Assembly (NCBI GenBank): GCA_032716605.1
Contig: CM064572.1
Span: forward strand, 43,140,508-43,204,507
DNA: 64,000 bases
Source of the DNA: Paralithodes platypus
Taxonomy: Eukaryota; Arthropoda; Malacostraca; Decapoda; Lithodidae
Direction of reading: 5' to 3'
Shown here: in pieces, positions 44,349 through 55,615 of the stretch
How positions within the stretch are numbered: position 1 is the stretch's first letter
Layout of the letters: each line of letters starts with the position of its first letter
Notes under the pieces: generated by a model
The model's input: only the letters and a program-made list of their open reading frames with translations
Database searches by the model: none
What the model was told of the DNA's origin: nothing
Translations under genes and position numbers: made by a program

Positions 44349-46414
44349 TTCGTCAGAGGGTGGGCCACAGCCTGTGTTCAAGAGTCTGGAAGGCTCGAAC
44401 CCTGTCCGCGATGTCTTTGGGGGTCATAGAGGGCATGGTTTTGTGAGGTGGGCTGGCGAAAGGCGAGGAGTTAAGCTATTGCGTGATACGGGGCTTCTCA
44501 GACCTTGTTAAAGAACTTTACTGGTAGACCGATTAACGCTGCTCGGGTGGTGGTAGTTCAGGGGATCAATGCTACGAAGTCCTACCCGCTGGTGCGGATG
44601 GAGCTAGAGGTGGGTGGTGTGGCGAAGGAGCTGGATGTCGGAATTGTAGAGAACTTGCCTGTTGGGGGCGTCGACCTCCTCCTCGGTAACGACTTTGCGG
44701 TGCCTGCTTCTAAGGTTTCACCCTTGGTCGTTGCCGAGAAGGCGGCCGACGTTAGTAGGGAGGAACAGGAGTGGGTTGAGAAGTGTAGCGTACAAACCAT
44801 GGCGTGTGTTGTGACGCGTTCTCAGACATCCGGAGCCTTGCAGCCACCACCTCAGTCTATCAAACCGCGGAGGAAAGGTCACAAGAAAACGGGAAGTGTT
44901 GGTCAATTGGAGAGTTTTGAGCCGGCAGTGTTTCTTGGCGACTCATTATTGGCACCTATGTTAGAGTCTGGAGAGGCCCCGGGGCCTGTCACCGCTAGTG
45001 CAGGTGCAGGGCAGGAAGAGACTCTGCGACAGCATCGTTATGCGCAGCGTGAGGAAAGGATGGCTCAGCGGGACATTGGAGGTGGAAATAAATTATTTAA
45101 GATGAACTTGGATAATCTCGCACCTGCTGATATATGTTCCTTGCAGCTGGAAGATCCTGAAGTCAGGGCGTGTGGTAATGGTGCTGTCGAACTGGAGAGC
45201 GATGGGGATGCGCAGCCTGGTGATTTTTTCTTGTCCGAGGGGATCTTGTATCGGAGACATCAGGATCCCAAGAAAAAGTGGGATGGCGGGTCAGGATTAG
45301 TGGACCAGTTAGTAGTACCGAGGGTGTGCCGTGAGAGCTTATTGAGATTAGCTCATGATGTGCCTTTGGCAGGGCACCTGGGGGCACGTAAAACGGAGGC
45401 AGCTCTGAGCAAGCTTTTCTGGTGGCCTGGGTTAAAGGCGAGTGTCGTGTCATGGGTGTCACAGTGTCACACTTGTCAAGTTGTTGGGAATCCCAATCAG
45501 GTCATCCCGAGAGCCCCGTTACAACCCATCCCTGTCATTGGGCCGCCCTTCAGCAAAGTAGTTATCGATATGGTTGGCCCATTGCCCCCCACTAGTGCCG
45601 GCAATACATTTTTACTAACTGTAATGGATGTAGCAACACGGTATTCAGATGCTTACCCCATGCGCAACGGAATGGCTAAGACTGTTGTCAAAAACCTACT
45701 TGTCTATTTCTCTCGTTATGGCTACCCTCAGGAGATCCAGTCTGATCAGGGATCCAATTTTACTTCTGCTCTGTTTTAAGCAGACCATGCAGCAACATGG
45801 GATAGTGTCTGTGGTGTCATCTGCCTACCATCCCGAGAGTCAGGGAGTTTTGGAAAGGTGGCACTCGACTCTCAAGAGTATGTTTGCGGTGTTATTGCAT
45901 GGAAAATGGGAAGGACTGGGATCTAGGTCTCCCATACGTTTTATTTGCTGCGAGAGAAGTACCTGGGGAGAGCTTGGGATTTAGCCCGAATGAGTTGGTT
46001 TTTGGACACAGGGTCAGGGGGCCCCTCCACATAGTCAAGGAGATCTGGGAGGGAGTCACAAAGCCATGCTCGCTTCTAAAGTATGTAGTTGAAAGCCGTG
46101 AGAGAATGCTAAAGAGCTTGGAGGTAGCAGGTCGGAACCTTAAGAGTTCACAAGCTCAGATGAAGGACAGATACGACCAGAAGGTGAAGCTAAGGGAGTT
46201 TGAAGTAGATCAGGAGGTACTGCTACTACTGCCTCTGGTGGGACACCCCTTGTCTGCCAAGTATTCTGGTCCGTATCGGGTTGTAAGGAAGGTTTCTGAT
46301 CTCGACTATTTAGTAGCTACTCCTGATCCTAAGAAAAAGAACCAACTTTGCCATGTAAATCTGATGAAAGAGTATGTGAGGCGCCCCTCTGAGCCTCTCA
46401 CTGTCCCGGTGTAG
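44349..46414 (+). pseudogene. pol: pol, first part: protease and integrase, three frameshifts
   Basis: The protease region runs from 44349 and has the active site LLRDTG at 44476-44493. One base appears to be missing directly after it, because the following residues continue in the next frame (from 44505) with LLLGNDF typical of retropepsins. The integrase follows: H2C2 zinc-binding segment (HLGARKTEAALSKLFWWPGL, then CHTCQ), then the DDE core with VIDMVGPLPP (first Asp, ~45570), IQSDQGSNFTS (second Asp, ~45745) and VLERWHSTLKS (Glu, ~45850). Frame changes lie near 45770 and 45900. The C-terminal part has NELVFGHRVRGPL and a GPYRVVRKVSD segment, the GPY/F-type motif of gypsy integrases. Stop at 46414. 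Confidence 0.9.
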
Positions 46415-46471
46415 ATCTGCAGCGATCGTGGTGGAGAAGGAGGAAGGGACAGTCAAGCTGCGGGGGAGGAT

Positions 46472-46473
<2 letters not shown>

Positions 46474-46510
<37 letters not shown>

Positions 46511-46987
46511 CTATATTCCAACTACTCCCTCTCGGGCATAGGCTGAGAGCCTGTACATTCCACTGCTCAACACAGTGAAGCCCGTGAGGTCTTGTTCCAG
46601 TCTGGGGAGTGAGACATGTGAAACATCCATCATGGCTCGAAGGAGCTCCATCTCTGAAGCAGCCGGTTGCTTCGCCCAAGTGCTTCACCGTCTCACCCTC
46701 CAGACTCAGACCCTCACTCTCTGAACGCCACCTATTGAGCAGTGAACTCACTAGGCATTGTCCCCCTGTAACATATTTTGAATATGGGAATATTCATACA
46801 GTGTTATTTAATCAGGGAACAACGAGGGTATTTTTTTGGCATTTCGGTGGGCTTTGTGGTAATGCACTGATACTAGGTACAGCACAAATTCAATCCCAAT
46901 AATATCTTCCCATTGACATATCGGGATTTGAACCCGGGTCCATTGGATTACCAATCCAGTGGCATGACCACTCCACCACACCTCCCC
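46474..46987 (-). mobile_element. tRNA-derived SINE (family S), copy 2, nested in pol
   Basis: The T run 46474-46510 is the poly(A) tail on the minus strand, and the tRNA-like head (B box GGGTTCAAATCCC, A box TGGTGGAGTGGTC) lies at the right end. It separates integrase from RT. Only TAA (46471-46473 and 46988-46990) is duplicated at the junctions. Confidence 0.88.
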
Positions 46988-48440
46988 TAAGCCGTGAGAG
47001 AAATTGGGATTGTCATGTTTCCGCGGATCAATGGGCGGGGAATTCTAGACAAGTGGCTCACGAGTTGATATTGCACCTGCCTGAGCAACAGCGTGTAGCT
47101 GTGCAGCACTTGTTTGATTCAAACCCAGCTGTTTTCGCGGAGCATCCTGGCCTCACTACTCAAGCGGTGCACGACGTCAATGTTGGGGACCACTCGCCCT
47201 TTAAATCAGTGCCATACCGTGTTCCCCCTATTAAATTACCAGCACTCAGGGAAGAGCTGGATTATATGCTGAAACGTGGGCTGATTTCTGAGGGTGCAGT
47301 AAGGTGGACTTCCCCCGTCACACTGCAGCCCAAACCAGATGGCAAGGTGCGGTTTTGTATAGATTTCCGCAGGTTGAATGGTTTAACCCCCACAAATGCC
47401 TACCCTCTCCCTCGCGGGGACGACAGTGTGGATAAGATAGGAAAAGCCAAGTTCCTCACTAAGATAGACCTTGTTAAGGGTTATTGGCAAGTGCCCTTGT
47501 CTGAGCGAGCGCGAGAGGTGTGTGGGTTTGTGGTGGACGGTGCCACATATCATTGCCATGTTATGCCCGTGAAAAATGCCCCTGCAACGTTTCAGAAATT
47601 AATGAACGACATTGTAGCCGACATTCCCAGCTGTACGGTGTACCTAGATGATGTCATAATATACGACGATGATTTTAACAGTCACTGTGCTCACATCGGA
47701 CAGCTTTTTAATAAACTGAATGAAGCAGGTTTGGTGGTAAACCTGGGTAAGTGCGATTTTGTCAAAGCCACAGTTTTGTACCTGGGGTTCGAGGTGGGGA
47801 TGGGTCAGGTGTGCCCTCCACAGACAAAGATCAAAGCCATCGATCAGTTTCCCCAGCAAATCATGCGGTTTCTAGGTATGATAGGCTATTATCGTCTCTT
47901 CATCAAAGGCTATTCGACTGTACTTGCACCTTTAACTGACTTATTATCTAAGGACAAGAAGTTCCGGTGGTCTCCGAGTGTGCAGAGGCGTTTTCCTTGG
48001 TGAAACACCTGTTATGTACCCAACCCATACTCAGGGCCCCGGACTTCAGCAGACCTTTTCAGCTGGCGACTGATGCCAGTGGCGTAGGGGCTGGGGCTGT
48101 CTTGTTACAGACAGATGATGAAGGTATCGAACATCCAGTGAGTTTTTACAGTAAAAAATTCAATAGTGCACAAAGGAATTACTCTGTAATTGAAAATGAA
48201 CTCCTGGCGATAGTGCTGGCGCTCAGGCACTTCGATGTATATGTTCCTGCTTTCGGACCAGTCGTAGTGGTTTATACCGATCATCACCCTCTGAAATTCT
48301 TGAATCAGTTTCATAACCGGAATATGAGGCTGACCAGGTGGTCACTCATGCTTCAGGAGTATAATCTGGACATACGCCATATTGCCGGTTCTGATAACGT
48401 GATAGCGGATTGTCTATCAAGGGTGGATGATGTTGGTTAG
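46988..48440 (+). pseudogene. pol: pol, second part: reverse transcriptase and RNase H, one frameshift
   Basis: The RT frame is open from before 47053 to 48003. Motifs in order: PVTLQPKPDGKVRFCIDFRR (fingers; catalytic-region lead), FLTKIDLVKGYWQVPL (first Asp), CHVMPVKNAPATFQKLM, and the catalytic YLDDVII at ~47640. The tail includes FLGMIGYYRLFIKGYS. Near 47980 the frame changes and RNase H follows: FQLATDASGVGAGAVL (first Asp), NYSVIENELLAIVLALRHF (Glu), VVYTDHHPLKFL (Asp) and DNVIADCLSRV, stop at 48440. The order after integrase is the unusual feature. A 320-bp untranslated stretch with A-rich runs leads to the polypurine tract. Confidence 0.92.
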
Positions 48441-48754
48441 ACTGCCACAGGATTGAGGGTTGATTGTGGAGGAAAATAGGCTGTCACTGTAGTTCAGCCG
48501 AAAAAAACAAATTAAAAAAGCAAAAACCTTATAAAAACTCTTTATTTTTATAACGTGTAGAATTTTGTATAAGATGTTGTAGCAGTATCTAAGTTGATTG
48601 TTTTCGCTTATTGTCGCTAAGTTAGATGAACTGCTCGGTGGAGCGCAACAGTCTTTATTTTTTTTATATATAGTGCCTTGTGTCGCAACAGTGTGTGGTA
48701 CTATGAGAAGCTTTCTGTTAAATATGAAGAACTTAGTCAAGGGTCTTATATCTT

Positions 48755-48762
48755 GGGGGAGG
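48755..48762 (+). promoter_or_regulatory. Polypurine tract
   Basis: GGGGGAGG lies immediately before the 3' LTR, the expected primer site for plus-strand synthesis. Confidence 0.75.
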
Positions 48763-49970
48763 TTTGACGCTTCTGCATAGTAGCCACGTGCGGGCATGCG
48801 CGCGCGTCGGCTGCCCAGCCGTTTAGAAACCGGCTGGCGGCAGCCAGCCGGCAGGCTTTTCCTTAGTATATATCCTACGACAACGTAACTAATGTCTGGG
48901 ATATTCTTATGTTGTTTCACAGCTTGAAGCTGCCCTTATTCTTAACCAACGCATCTTAGTATATTTTATTCTCGATAGTTGATTGTTTCATTATAATATA
49001 TAAGATGTAAGTCTAGTGAGAGTGGGAGGAGACGAGCGGGAGAGAGAGACCGGCTGGGGGACGTTGCTTCGCGCGGAGAGTCCTGCTTGGGACGAGCCTG
49101 ATGTTGCCACGTGCATTTGATAGCAACATTAGGCTTAGTTTCGACTCACGCCAGGGGTAGAGGATTTTGACCCGGCAACTGTGTTGAGTGTTGCCAAGCA
49201 TGGGATGTATTTTGCATGCCTAGGGTGGGGTCCAGACAGATTCAAGACTCAGAGCTCACCTCACTGTCGCACCCTTCGGACCCCCTTGATATCTATCCCT
49301 CTCAACCCCACTTAGAAACTTTCTCTCGTACTTTGTATACCTTCCTTCCACTACTTCACCAATCTATTTAATTATCCCATCCCCTTGATAGACCTTATAT
49401 CTATTATTGTATTAACGACGAGCTCTCAGATAACTAGATAGGATTTTGGGCCTTATGCAGAGATATAATTGTTAATGAGACCTAGGAAGCTTTTTTGTTG
49501 TCTCATATTTGGTGGTTTCATGCTTGCTAGTGTGTTCTTGTGTCAGGTTAGCAGGGGCTAGACCGGAGGGGAGGCTTTTTGCGATCCTTTAAGTAAAGTC
49601 TGCTGGTGCGAGTCCTGTGGACCCGCACGACTTTACTAGGATACCCGTGGGAGTCTGGGGGCATTTTCTTGTCTGTGTCCCTGTGTGTCTAGCGTTGTGT
49701 TGTGTGAGGGCCCTTGCCTAGTCCACTCAGCACTGCGCTAGCACGTCTTGCTTTTGTTTTAGGGTCGCCAGCAGAGAGTCAGATACTTGCGATCTGAGTC
49801 TCTCAAGAGAGCACCCTTTCAATTAGAGTATTTGGCGCAAAGACTTGGGAACGTCCCTAGGCTAGAGCAGGTGGCTCAGCCCGGGTATCCGAAGCCTATA
49901 TCCTTCCGGCTAGACCTCTGCCACCTGGCAGATTAACAGCTAAGGGTTTATCATCTCTGTATGCTTGTTA

Positions 49971-52408
49971 TTTTTTTTTTTTTTTTTTTTTTAAGAGACA
50001 ATGAACGGAGGAAGGAAAAACACAGATAAAACAAAAAGGTCCATGTGCCTAAAGGCATCCTCCATTCATAAAATGTTTGTAACAACTGGATTTAAACATT
50101 TGTTGATTGTAAGTTTGTGGAAAGCAATTCGAGGGAAGTGAATTCCAAAGAGTAGTAGCTCTGGGGATAAATGAATTCTGATAAGCAGAAGTTCTGCATT
50201 GTGGAGGAGAAAGTGTAAATTCATGGGCGCTCTCAGCTGCCCTAGTTCTACGGGGAAAGATGTGGAGAGGCGGCACAATTGAAGCAAGTTCCTCGGAACA
50301 ATTGCTGTGAAAATATCTGTAGAATAATGCAAGGGATGCAACGTTTCTTCGTATGGCTAATGTAGGAAGGTCCTGTGTGATTGCAGGGTTATTGATTAAT
50401 CTAATAGCTTTATTTTGAATTTTGTCCAACTGCCTCAATGTAACCACTCCACTTCCACCCCACAGAGGTGAACAGTAATCCATCTGAGAGCGCACATGAC
50501 TTTTATATTACGGCCAACTGCTCGTCAGTGAAGAATTCTCGAACTCTGTACAGGAGTCCCAGTTTTTTAGAGGCATTCTTAGCAATGCTTCTAACATAAT
50601 GTGTCCAGCTCAAGTTAGTAGTTAATGTTACACCGAGAATGTCAATACTAGGGGAAGTGGGAATATTTACATCATTAAAAAATATATGGGAGTCCGTGAG
50701 ATTCTGTCGGTTAGAAAATTGAATGTACTTGGTTTTCTGTGCATTAAAGGAAACTAGATTCTCTTGTCCCCATTCATTAATTCTAGAAAGGTCCTGGTTC
50801 AGAGAAATTGCAGTGTTTATTTTTGAATTTATAAGATCGGGTTGGGTGAAAGAATTGGTAAATGTGAAGGAACTGTGGAGTGTTGAGTCATCTGCGTAGG
50901 AATGTATTGGATTATGAGTGGTAGATATGAGATCATTGATATGAATGAGGAACAGAGTTGGGGCCAAAACTGATCCCTGGGGAACACCAGCATTTATTGA
51001 GTGAAATTGAGAATAAAGGCCATCTACCATTACACGTATTTTTTCTGTTATGAAGATAAGAAGAAATTAGTGGAACTAATGATGCAAGGCCGTAGTGTGA
51101 CATCTTCGACAATAAGGATTGATGCCAGACTCTATCAAATGCCTTTGATATATCCAGTGCTATTGTATGTGTTTCACCATGTTGGTCTGTAGCTTGGTTG
51201 ATTTGATGCGTAAGAAGGCAAAGAATGTCTGCAGTTGATCGACATCGTCTAAAACCATATTGCCTATCACTGATTAATTTATTATTCTCCAGATGCTTAA
51301 TTATGTGATTATTTAATATAATTTCAAAAACTTTGCCAAGAGTGGAAGTTATAGCTATTGGTCTGTAGTTTGATGGATCTGAAGAGGCACCTTTTTTAGG
51401 AACTGGATGGATGTTTGCTTCTTTCCAGGGTACTGGGAAGCATGAGGTATGAGTACACAGACGGAAAAATTTTGCCAATACAGGAGCGAGCACCAAGGAG
51501 CAATTCTTAAGTACTATTGGAGGAATTTCATCTGGACCAGGAGCCTTATCTACTGAGAGATTCTGCAAAATAGTTTTGACATGTCTGGTGTGGATCTTAA
51601 GTGAGGGAATTTCAGGTGAATTAAAATTAAGTACAGGGACATCTTGATTTATGTCATCTAAGGTTGAGTTGGTGGAGAAAATATCTGCAAGAAGGTTAGC
51701 TTTACCTCGTGGGTCACTTACAAGATTGCCAGTCGGAGATTTTAATGGTGGAATGGATGAAGCAGTAGTGAAGTTGGATTTGAATGAGTTAAGAGTAGAC
51801 CAAATATTTTGTTATCATTTGGATTATTTAGAAGTTTATTTGCCTGCTTATGGAGAAAGTTTGATTTAGTTAGGTTTAATACAGTTTTGGCATGATTTCT
51901 GATGTTTCTAAAGTAATTAAAGGCTTCATGTGTTTTTGATTTTGTGTATGCATTGTAGGCTATTGCTTTTTGTTCAGTTACTCTAGCACAATTATGGTCA
52001 AACCATTTAGGTGAATTAGATCTTTTACTGTACTTTTGATGAGGAATAAAAGTTTCCATTCCAATTTTTACAAAATCTTGTATGTGGCTCAAGGTGGAGT
52101 GTGCATCATTAGAAAAGAAAGAGGTCCAGGGAATATCAATAAAGAAACCTTGAAGACCCTCCCAGTCTGCCCTATCGTAATGCCATTTAGTCACCAAAAC
52201 AGGTTCAGAGTGGGAAGGTGTGGTAGGTGATAGACAGGTGGCCTGTATCAGACAGTGATCAGAAGATCCAAGTGGGGACCTCACTGTAACATCATAATTT
52301 TCTGAATTGGTTGTTAAAAATAAGTCCAGTAGGTGGGAATTATGATTAGGATTATCTGGTACACGGGTGGGTTGGTTGACTAGTTGAATGAGATTAAATG
52401 AGTCTGCA
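49971..52408 (-). pseudogene. Jockey-like LINE (family J1), longest copy, nested in the 3' LTR
   Basis: On the minus strand it encodes, from 52284: the end of the endonuclease domain (SSDHCLI, containing the catalytic Asp-His pair), a linker, then RT (51568-50933: KAPGPDEIPPIVLKNC, NYRPIAITSTLGKVFE, ALDISKAFDRVWH). After a frame change near 51000 comes GVPQGSVLAPTLFLI and the catalytic YADDST (50900). At 50500 loss of two bases in a TATATA run, compared with the 9.8-kb copy, shifts the frame again before the C-terminal QMDYCSPLWGG region, stop at 50049. The poly(A) tail is the T run 49971-49992. It is 5'-truncated within the endonuclease. Seven LTR bases are missing at the junction. Confidence 0.92.
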
Positions 52409-52497
52409 AGTTTACCGTTTTTGTGAGCATTGTGAGTCAGGGTGTGGCTTAGAGACTCTGTCCGAGCAGGCTTGCCTGACTAAGAGTGAGAAGCACA

Positions 52498-52500
<3 letters not shown>

Positions 52501-52537
<37 letters not shown>

Positions 52538-53064
52538 CCAATTTACTTCCTCTCGGGCATAGGCTGAGAGCCTTAACATTCACCGCTTTACAATGAACAG
52601 TGAAGCCCGTGAGGTCTTGTTCCAGTCTAGGGAGTGAGACATGTGAAGCACGTAGAGTACAACGAGCACCTGCCATCTTGCCTTCACATGAGGCACGGTG
52701 CTCACTCATGGCCCGAAACGACCCCATCTCTGAAGCCACCTCGTTCCCGTGCTTCACTGTCTCAACCCCTACACTCGGACTCTCACACTTACACACACAC
52801 GATTAGACAAGTTGAACGAATAACTCACCAGGCATTGCACCCCTATAGCATATTTTGAATATGGGAATATTCATACAGTGCTATTTAATCAGGGAACAAT
52901 GAGGGTATTTTATTGACGTTTCGGTGGGCTTGTGGTAATGCACTGATACCAGGTACAGCACAAATTCCATCCCAATAATATCTTCCCATTGATACATCGG
53001 GATTTGAACCCGGGACCTTTGGATTACCAGGCCAGTGGCAAGACCACTCCACCACACCTCCCCT
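52501..53064 (-). mobile_element. tRNA-derived SINE (family S), copy 3, nested in the 3' LTR
   Basis: T run 52501-52537 (poly(A) tail), body with CTCGGGCATAGGCTGAGAGC, and head with GATTTGAACCCGGGACC and CACCACACCTCCCC. The LTR reads straight through when it is removed (AAGCACACCT / GTATGTGG). At most 1-3 bp are duplicated. Confidence 0.9.
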
Positions 53065-53657
53065 GTATGTGGTTATGTTGCGAGTTGCTGCCTTTATTTA
53101 ATTATACCTATGCCATTATACACTGTATGGCCTATCACTAGTATTTATTCCTGCTTATGAGTTAAGAGTTCTCTAAATCCGTAACGTACTTTCTTTGCTA
53201 AGCATCAGATCCTACAGTAGCCGCATGCAGTTTAGAAACCCGCATCTTGTCTGCCTGTACGATGTTTTGAGGACTGTTTGCTTTCACCTTCTTTCACGCA
53301 GGGGTGATTAGTTGTATTAATTAACGTAACGTTAAATGTACTTTCTTCTAGTTTGTTATTAAATTGTTTCTGCAATTTAATTCCGTTATCTATCTTTTCC
53401 TTGAAGCTTTAAGTCAACTTAATTGTGTGATCTTTTATATAGCCTGCTTGACTATCAGCAGTCTATAGTGCGTGCACCCTGTAACCGAGTCATAGGATAC
53501 CTCGTTGTCCAGGCAGGACTCTTGACGGTTTAGGGTGGTTTGTTGCCTGGGTTTATAGATAAGGGTTGGATCTAGCGTTTTCCGTTGTTGCTTGTTGCCG
53601 CATACCTAGTCCAATAGAAAGAGCCCAGTGTTTATATATCCCAGGACGTAACAGTAG

Positions 53658-53921
53658 CTAGTCATTCATTGCCACACATACACGCATACAGTCCGGTGGG
53701 TCTATTGTTATCAAGGCTTGGATGTGTCCTCATAGTTAATTATATATATATATACCTGGTATACACTTTCACACAAAAATCAATTGTACTTAGGTTAGTG
53801 AATTATACATACTGTATATACATACACACATAAGCTCTCATACACACACAGAGTCATACTCACAGTCACTCCTAGTTTACACAGCACTCAGGAACTTTGT
53901 ATACAGTTCGCCCTACCGAGT

Positions 53922-53955
<34 letters not shown>

Positions 53956-54053
53956 CCCAACAGCACAGCTCTCTATCGCAACTCAAACATATTCATTGTC
54001 AAGTGCAGGGGTACATGATATCTCCTTTGTTCACGTAATTATACCATCCCTTT

Positions 54054-54090
<37 letters not shown>

Positions 54091-54096
54091 CGCTCG

Positions 54097-54159
<63 letters not shown>

Positions 54160-54417
54160 ATTAACTTTCTATAGATGTGTGTGAGTGTAATTCAATATCT
54201 GCTGAAGGGGTGGATGGTAGGGAGAGAAATATATGTTTCTTAACTTTTAATTCGTGCTAGCTGTACTAAAATTAAGTCCTAGATTGAAAGGTCTGTATGG
54301 TCGGTGTGTCTATATATATAGTTTATCTATGTCATTTTCTCTCCTCTTTTCATTGCAGTCTGAAGGGGACAGGGGGCTAGGTATCCTCCTCCCCTTGTAT
54401 AATTGTCATACAGTATT
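53658..54417. other. Microsatellite-rich non-coding flank
   Basis: (CA)n at 53925-53953 and a (TC)n tract with (GCTC) interruptions at 54057-54154. Nothing else was recognised. Confidence 0.75.
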
Positions 54418-54757
54418 TTTTTTCTTCTATATTCCAACTACTCCCTCTCGGACATAGGCTGAGGGCCTGTACATTCCACCGCTCAACACGGTGAAGCCTG
54501 TGAGGTCTTGTTCCAGTCTGGGGAGTGAGACATGTGAAGCATCCATTCATGGCTCGAAGCAGCTCCATCTCTGAAGCGGCTGGTTGCTTCGTTCAAGTGC
54601 TTCACTGTCTCACCCTCCAGACTCAGACCCTCACTCTCAGAATGCCACCTATTTAGCAGTGAACTCACTAGGCATTGTCCCCCTGTAACATATTTTGAAT
54701 ATGGGAATATTCATACAGTGTTATTTAATCAAGGAACAATGAGGGTATTTTTTTGGC
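54418..54757 (-). mobile_element. tRNA-derived SINE (family S), copy 4, head missing
   Basis: The tail and body match copies 1-3 (CTCGGACATAGGCTGAGGGC, TTTTGAATATGGGAATATTC). The sequence stops after GAGGGTATTTTTTTGGCA, so the tRNA-like head and ~150 bp next to it are absent, a 5' truncation. Confidence 0.85.
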
Positions 54758-55243
54758 ATACAGTATACTGTATGATATAGTTCCCCCATTTACTTTATAT
54801 ACAGATATATCATAGTTGATACTGGTAATGTGATTATTGGTATGCGACTATACATACAGCTACTTGGTGTGGTGAAGGCTAGTGAACAGGAAGTTCTATT
54901 GCTGAGTTATCGGTATGCTACCGAGTACTGTATTCTGACTTGATATATACATCACGCCACCACCTTAAAATGCATATTCTGCATTATTCACACTCGGACA
55001 AAATATGGTCACGGAAGTAGACACCTCCCGGGCATAGGGCGCGGTCTTTCCACATTAGTGGAGAACACTAGGCACTCTCCCACACACCTTGGATGCAACC
55101 AGAAGTACCCAGCATCACTCTTAACCCACTGAACCCAGTTAGTTTAGATTAAATGTACACTTAGAGACCAGCATATTATTTTGTTTTTTTTGTAAAGCTT
55201 AAATAGGTGAGAAATGAAGAATAACAACAAAACACTCACCTTG
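54758..55243. other. Non-coding stretch, nothing recognised
   Basis: No repeat or coding signal was recognised. Confidence 0.4.
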
Positions 55244-55353
55244 GTCATTTTGGGGTCATATGGGGAGGGGGGGGGGGCAGCCTCACCCATCAGCTGAAGC
55301 CGGGCGGCCTTCAAGCTTCCCACCCGGCTAGGCACAGCTGAGCGAGGCAGCAT
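55241..55353 (-). CDS. Candidate first coding exon of a host gene (unrecognised)
   Basis: On the minus strand an ATG at 55353 opens a 38-codon reading (MLPRSAVPSRVGSLKAARLQ, then a Pro-rich stretch, ending DPKMTK). It runs into AAG|GTGAGT, a consensus 5' splice site at about 55240. The codons are GC-rich and use CpG, unlike the surrounding AT-rich DNA. Beyond the splice site the frame becomes AT-rich with intron-like content. A GC-rich, CpG-containing segment with promoter-like motifs lies 150-260 bp upstream (55500-55610). No downstream exon was found in the window (the next ~0.8 kb leftwards holds a SINE and simple repeats), so this may be a decayed or very distant-exon gene. I do not recognise the product. 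Confidence 0.4.
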
Positions 55354-55494
55354 GGCAAATGTACGATGCGTCCAATTTTCGAGTGACGGTTATTTACACC
55401 ATCCGAGCATCATGTGTGCCTTCATAGTTCAAATATTAGCAACATGTATCACATATTGTCATTTTAAGTGAAGTTACAGTGTGATAAGTGCATA

Positions 55495-55615
55495 GATTCA
55501 AGTTTTATAAGTGTCGAGGGTGTGGCAAGACCTCGCGCGCGTCGTGGTTACCATGACGACTGACAGACTGGCGGCCACCTTGTTCGTGGACTCATGCACG
55601 TACAAACTACCAGCT
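55495..55615 (-). promoter_or_regulatory. Candidate CpG-rich promoter
   Basis: The segment contains CCTCGCGCGCGTCGTGG, a GTGGTTACCATGACGAC sequence close to the RFX X-box (two half sites in inverted orientation), and, on the minus strand, CAAGGTGGCCGCC, close to a YY1 site. It lies upstream of the candidate exon. Function is inference only. Confidence 0.3.

Larger units (their letters stand above)
40728..53653 (+). mobile_element. Gmr1-like Ty3/gypsy LTR retrotransposon, full length with three nested insertions
   Basis: Two ~1.9-kb LTRs (TG...CA) flank an internal region of ~6.1 kb. The 4-bp GTAG is present just outside both LTRs (40724-40727 and 53654-53657), a target duplication of normal size for this group. 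Domain order is gag, protease, integrase, reverse transcriptase, RNase H. The RT and RNase H are of gypsy type, yet integrase precedes RT, the order typical of Ty1/copia. This combination defines the Gmr1 clade. Stops and frameshifts break every gene. Insertions of a SINE (46474-46987), a LINE (about 49971-52408) and another SINE (52501-53064) account for ~3.5 kb, so the original element was about 9.4 kb. Confidence 0.93.
48763..53653 (+). repeat. 3' LTR split by two insertions
   Basis: LTR segments are 48763-49970, 52409-52500 and 53065-53653, together about 1.89 kb and collinear with 40728-42625. The LTR ends CCAGGACGTAACA and is followed by GTAG. Confidence 0.92.

Noticed and set aside
43269..45462. 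Minus-strand open frames inside gag and pol
   Set aside because: They are shadows of the LTR element's genes on the other strand.
46414..46988. The integrase-before-RT order as a result of the SINE insertion or a rearrangement
   Set aside because: The SINE adds sequence but does not move domains; integrase and RT are on the same strand between matching LTRs with a target duplication.
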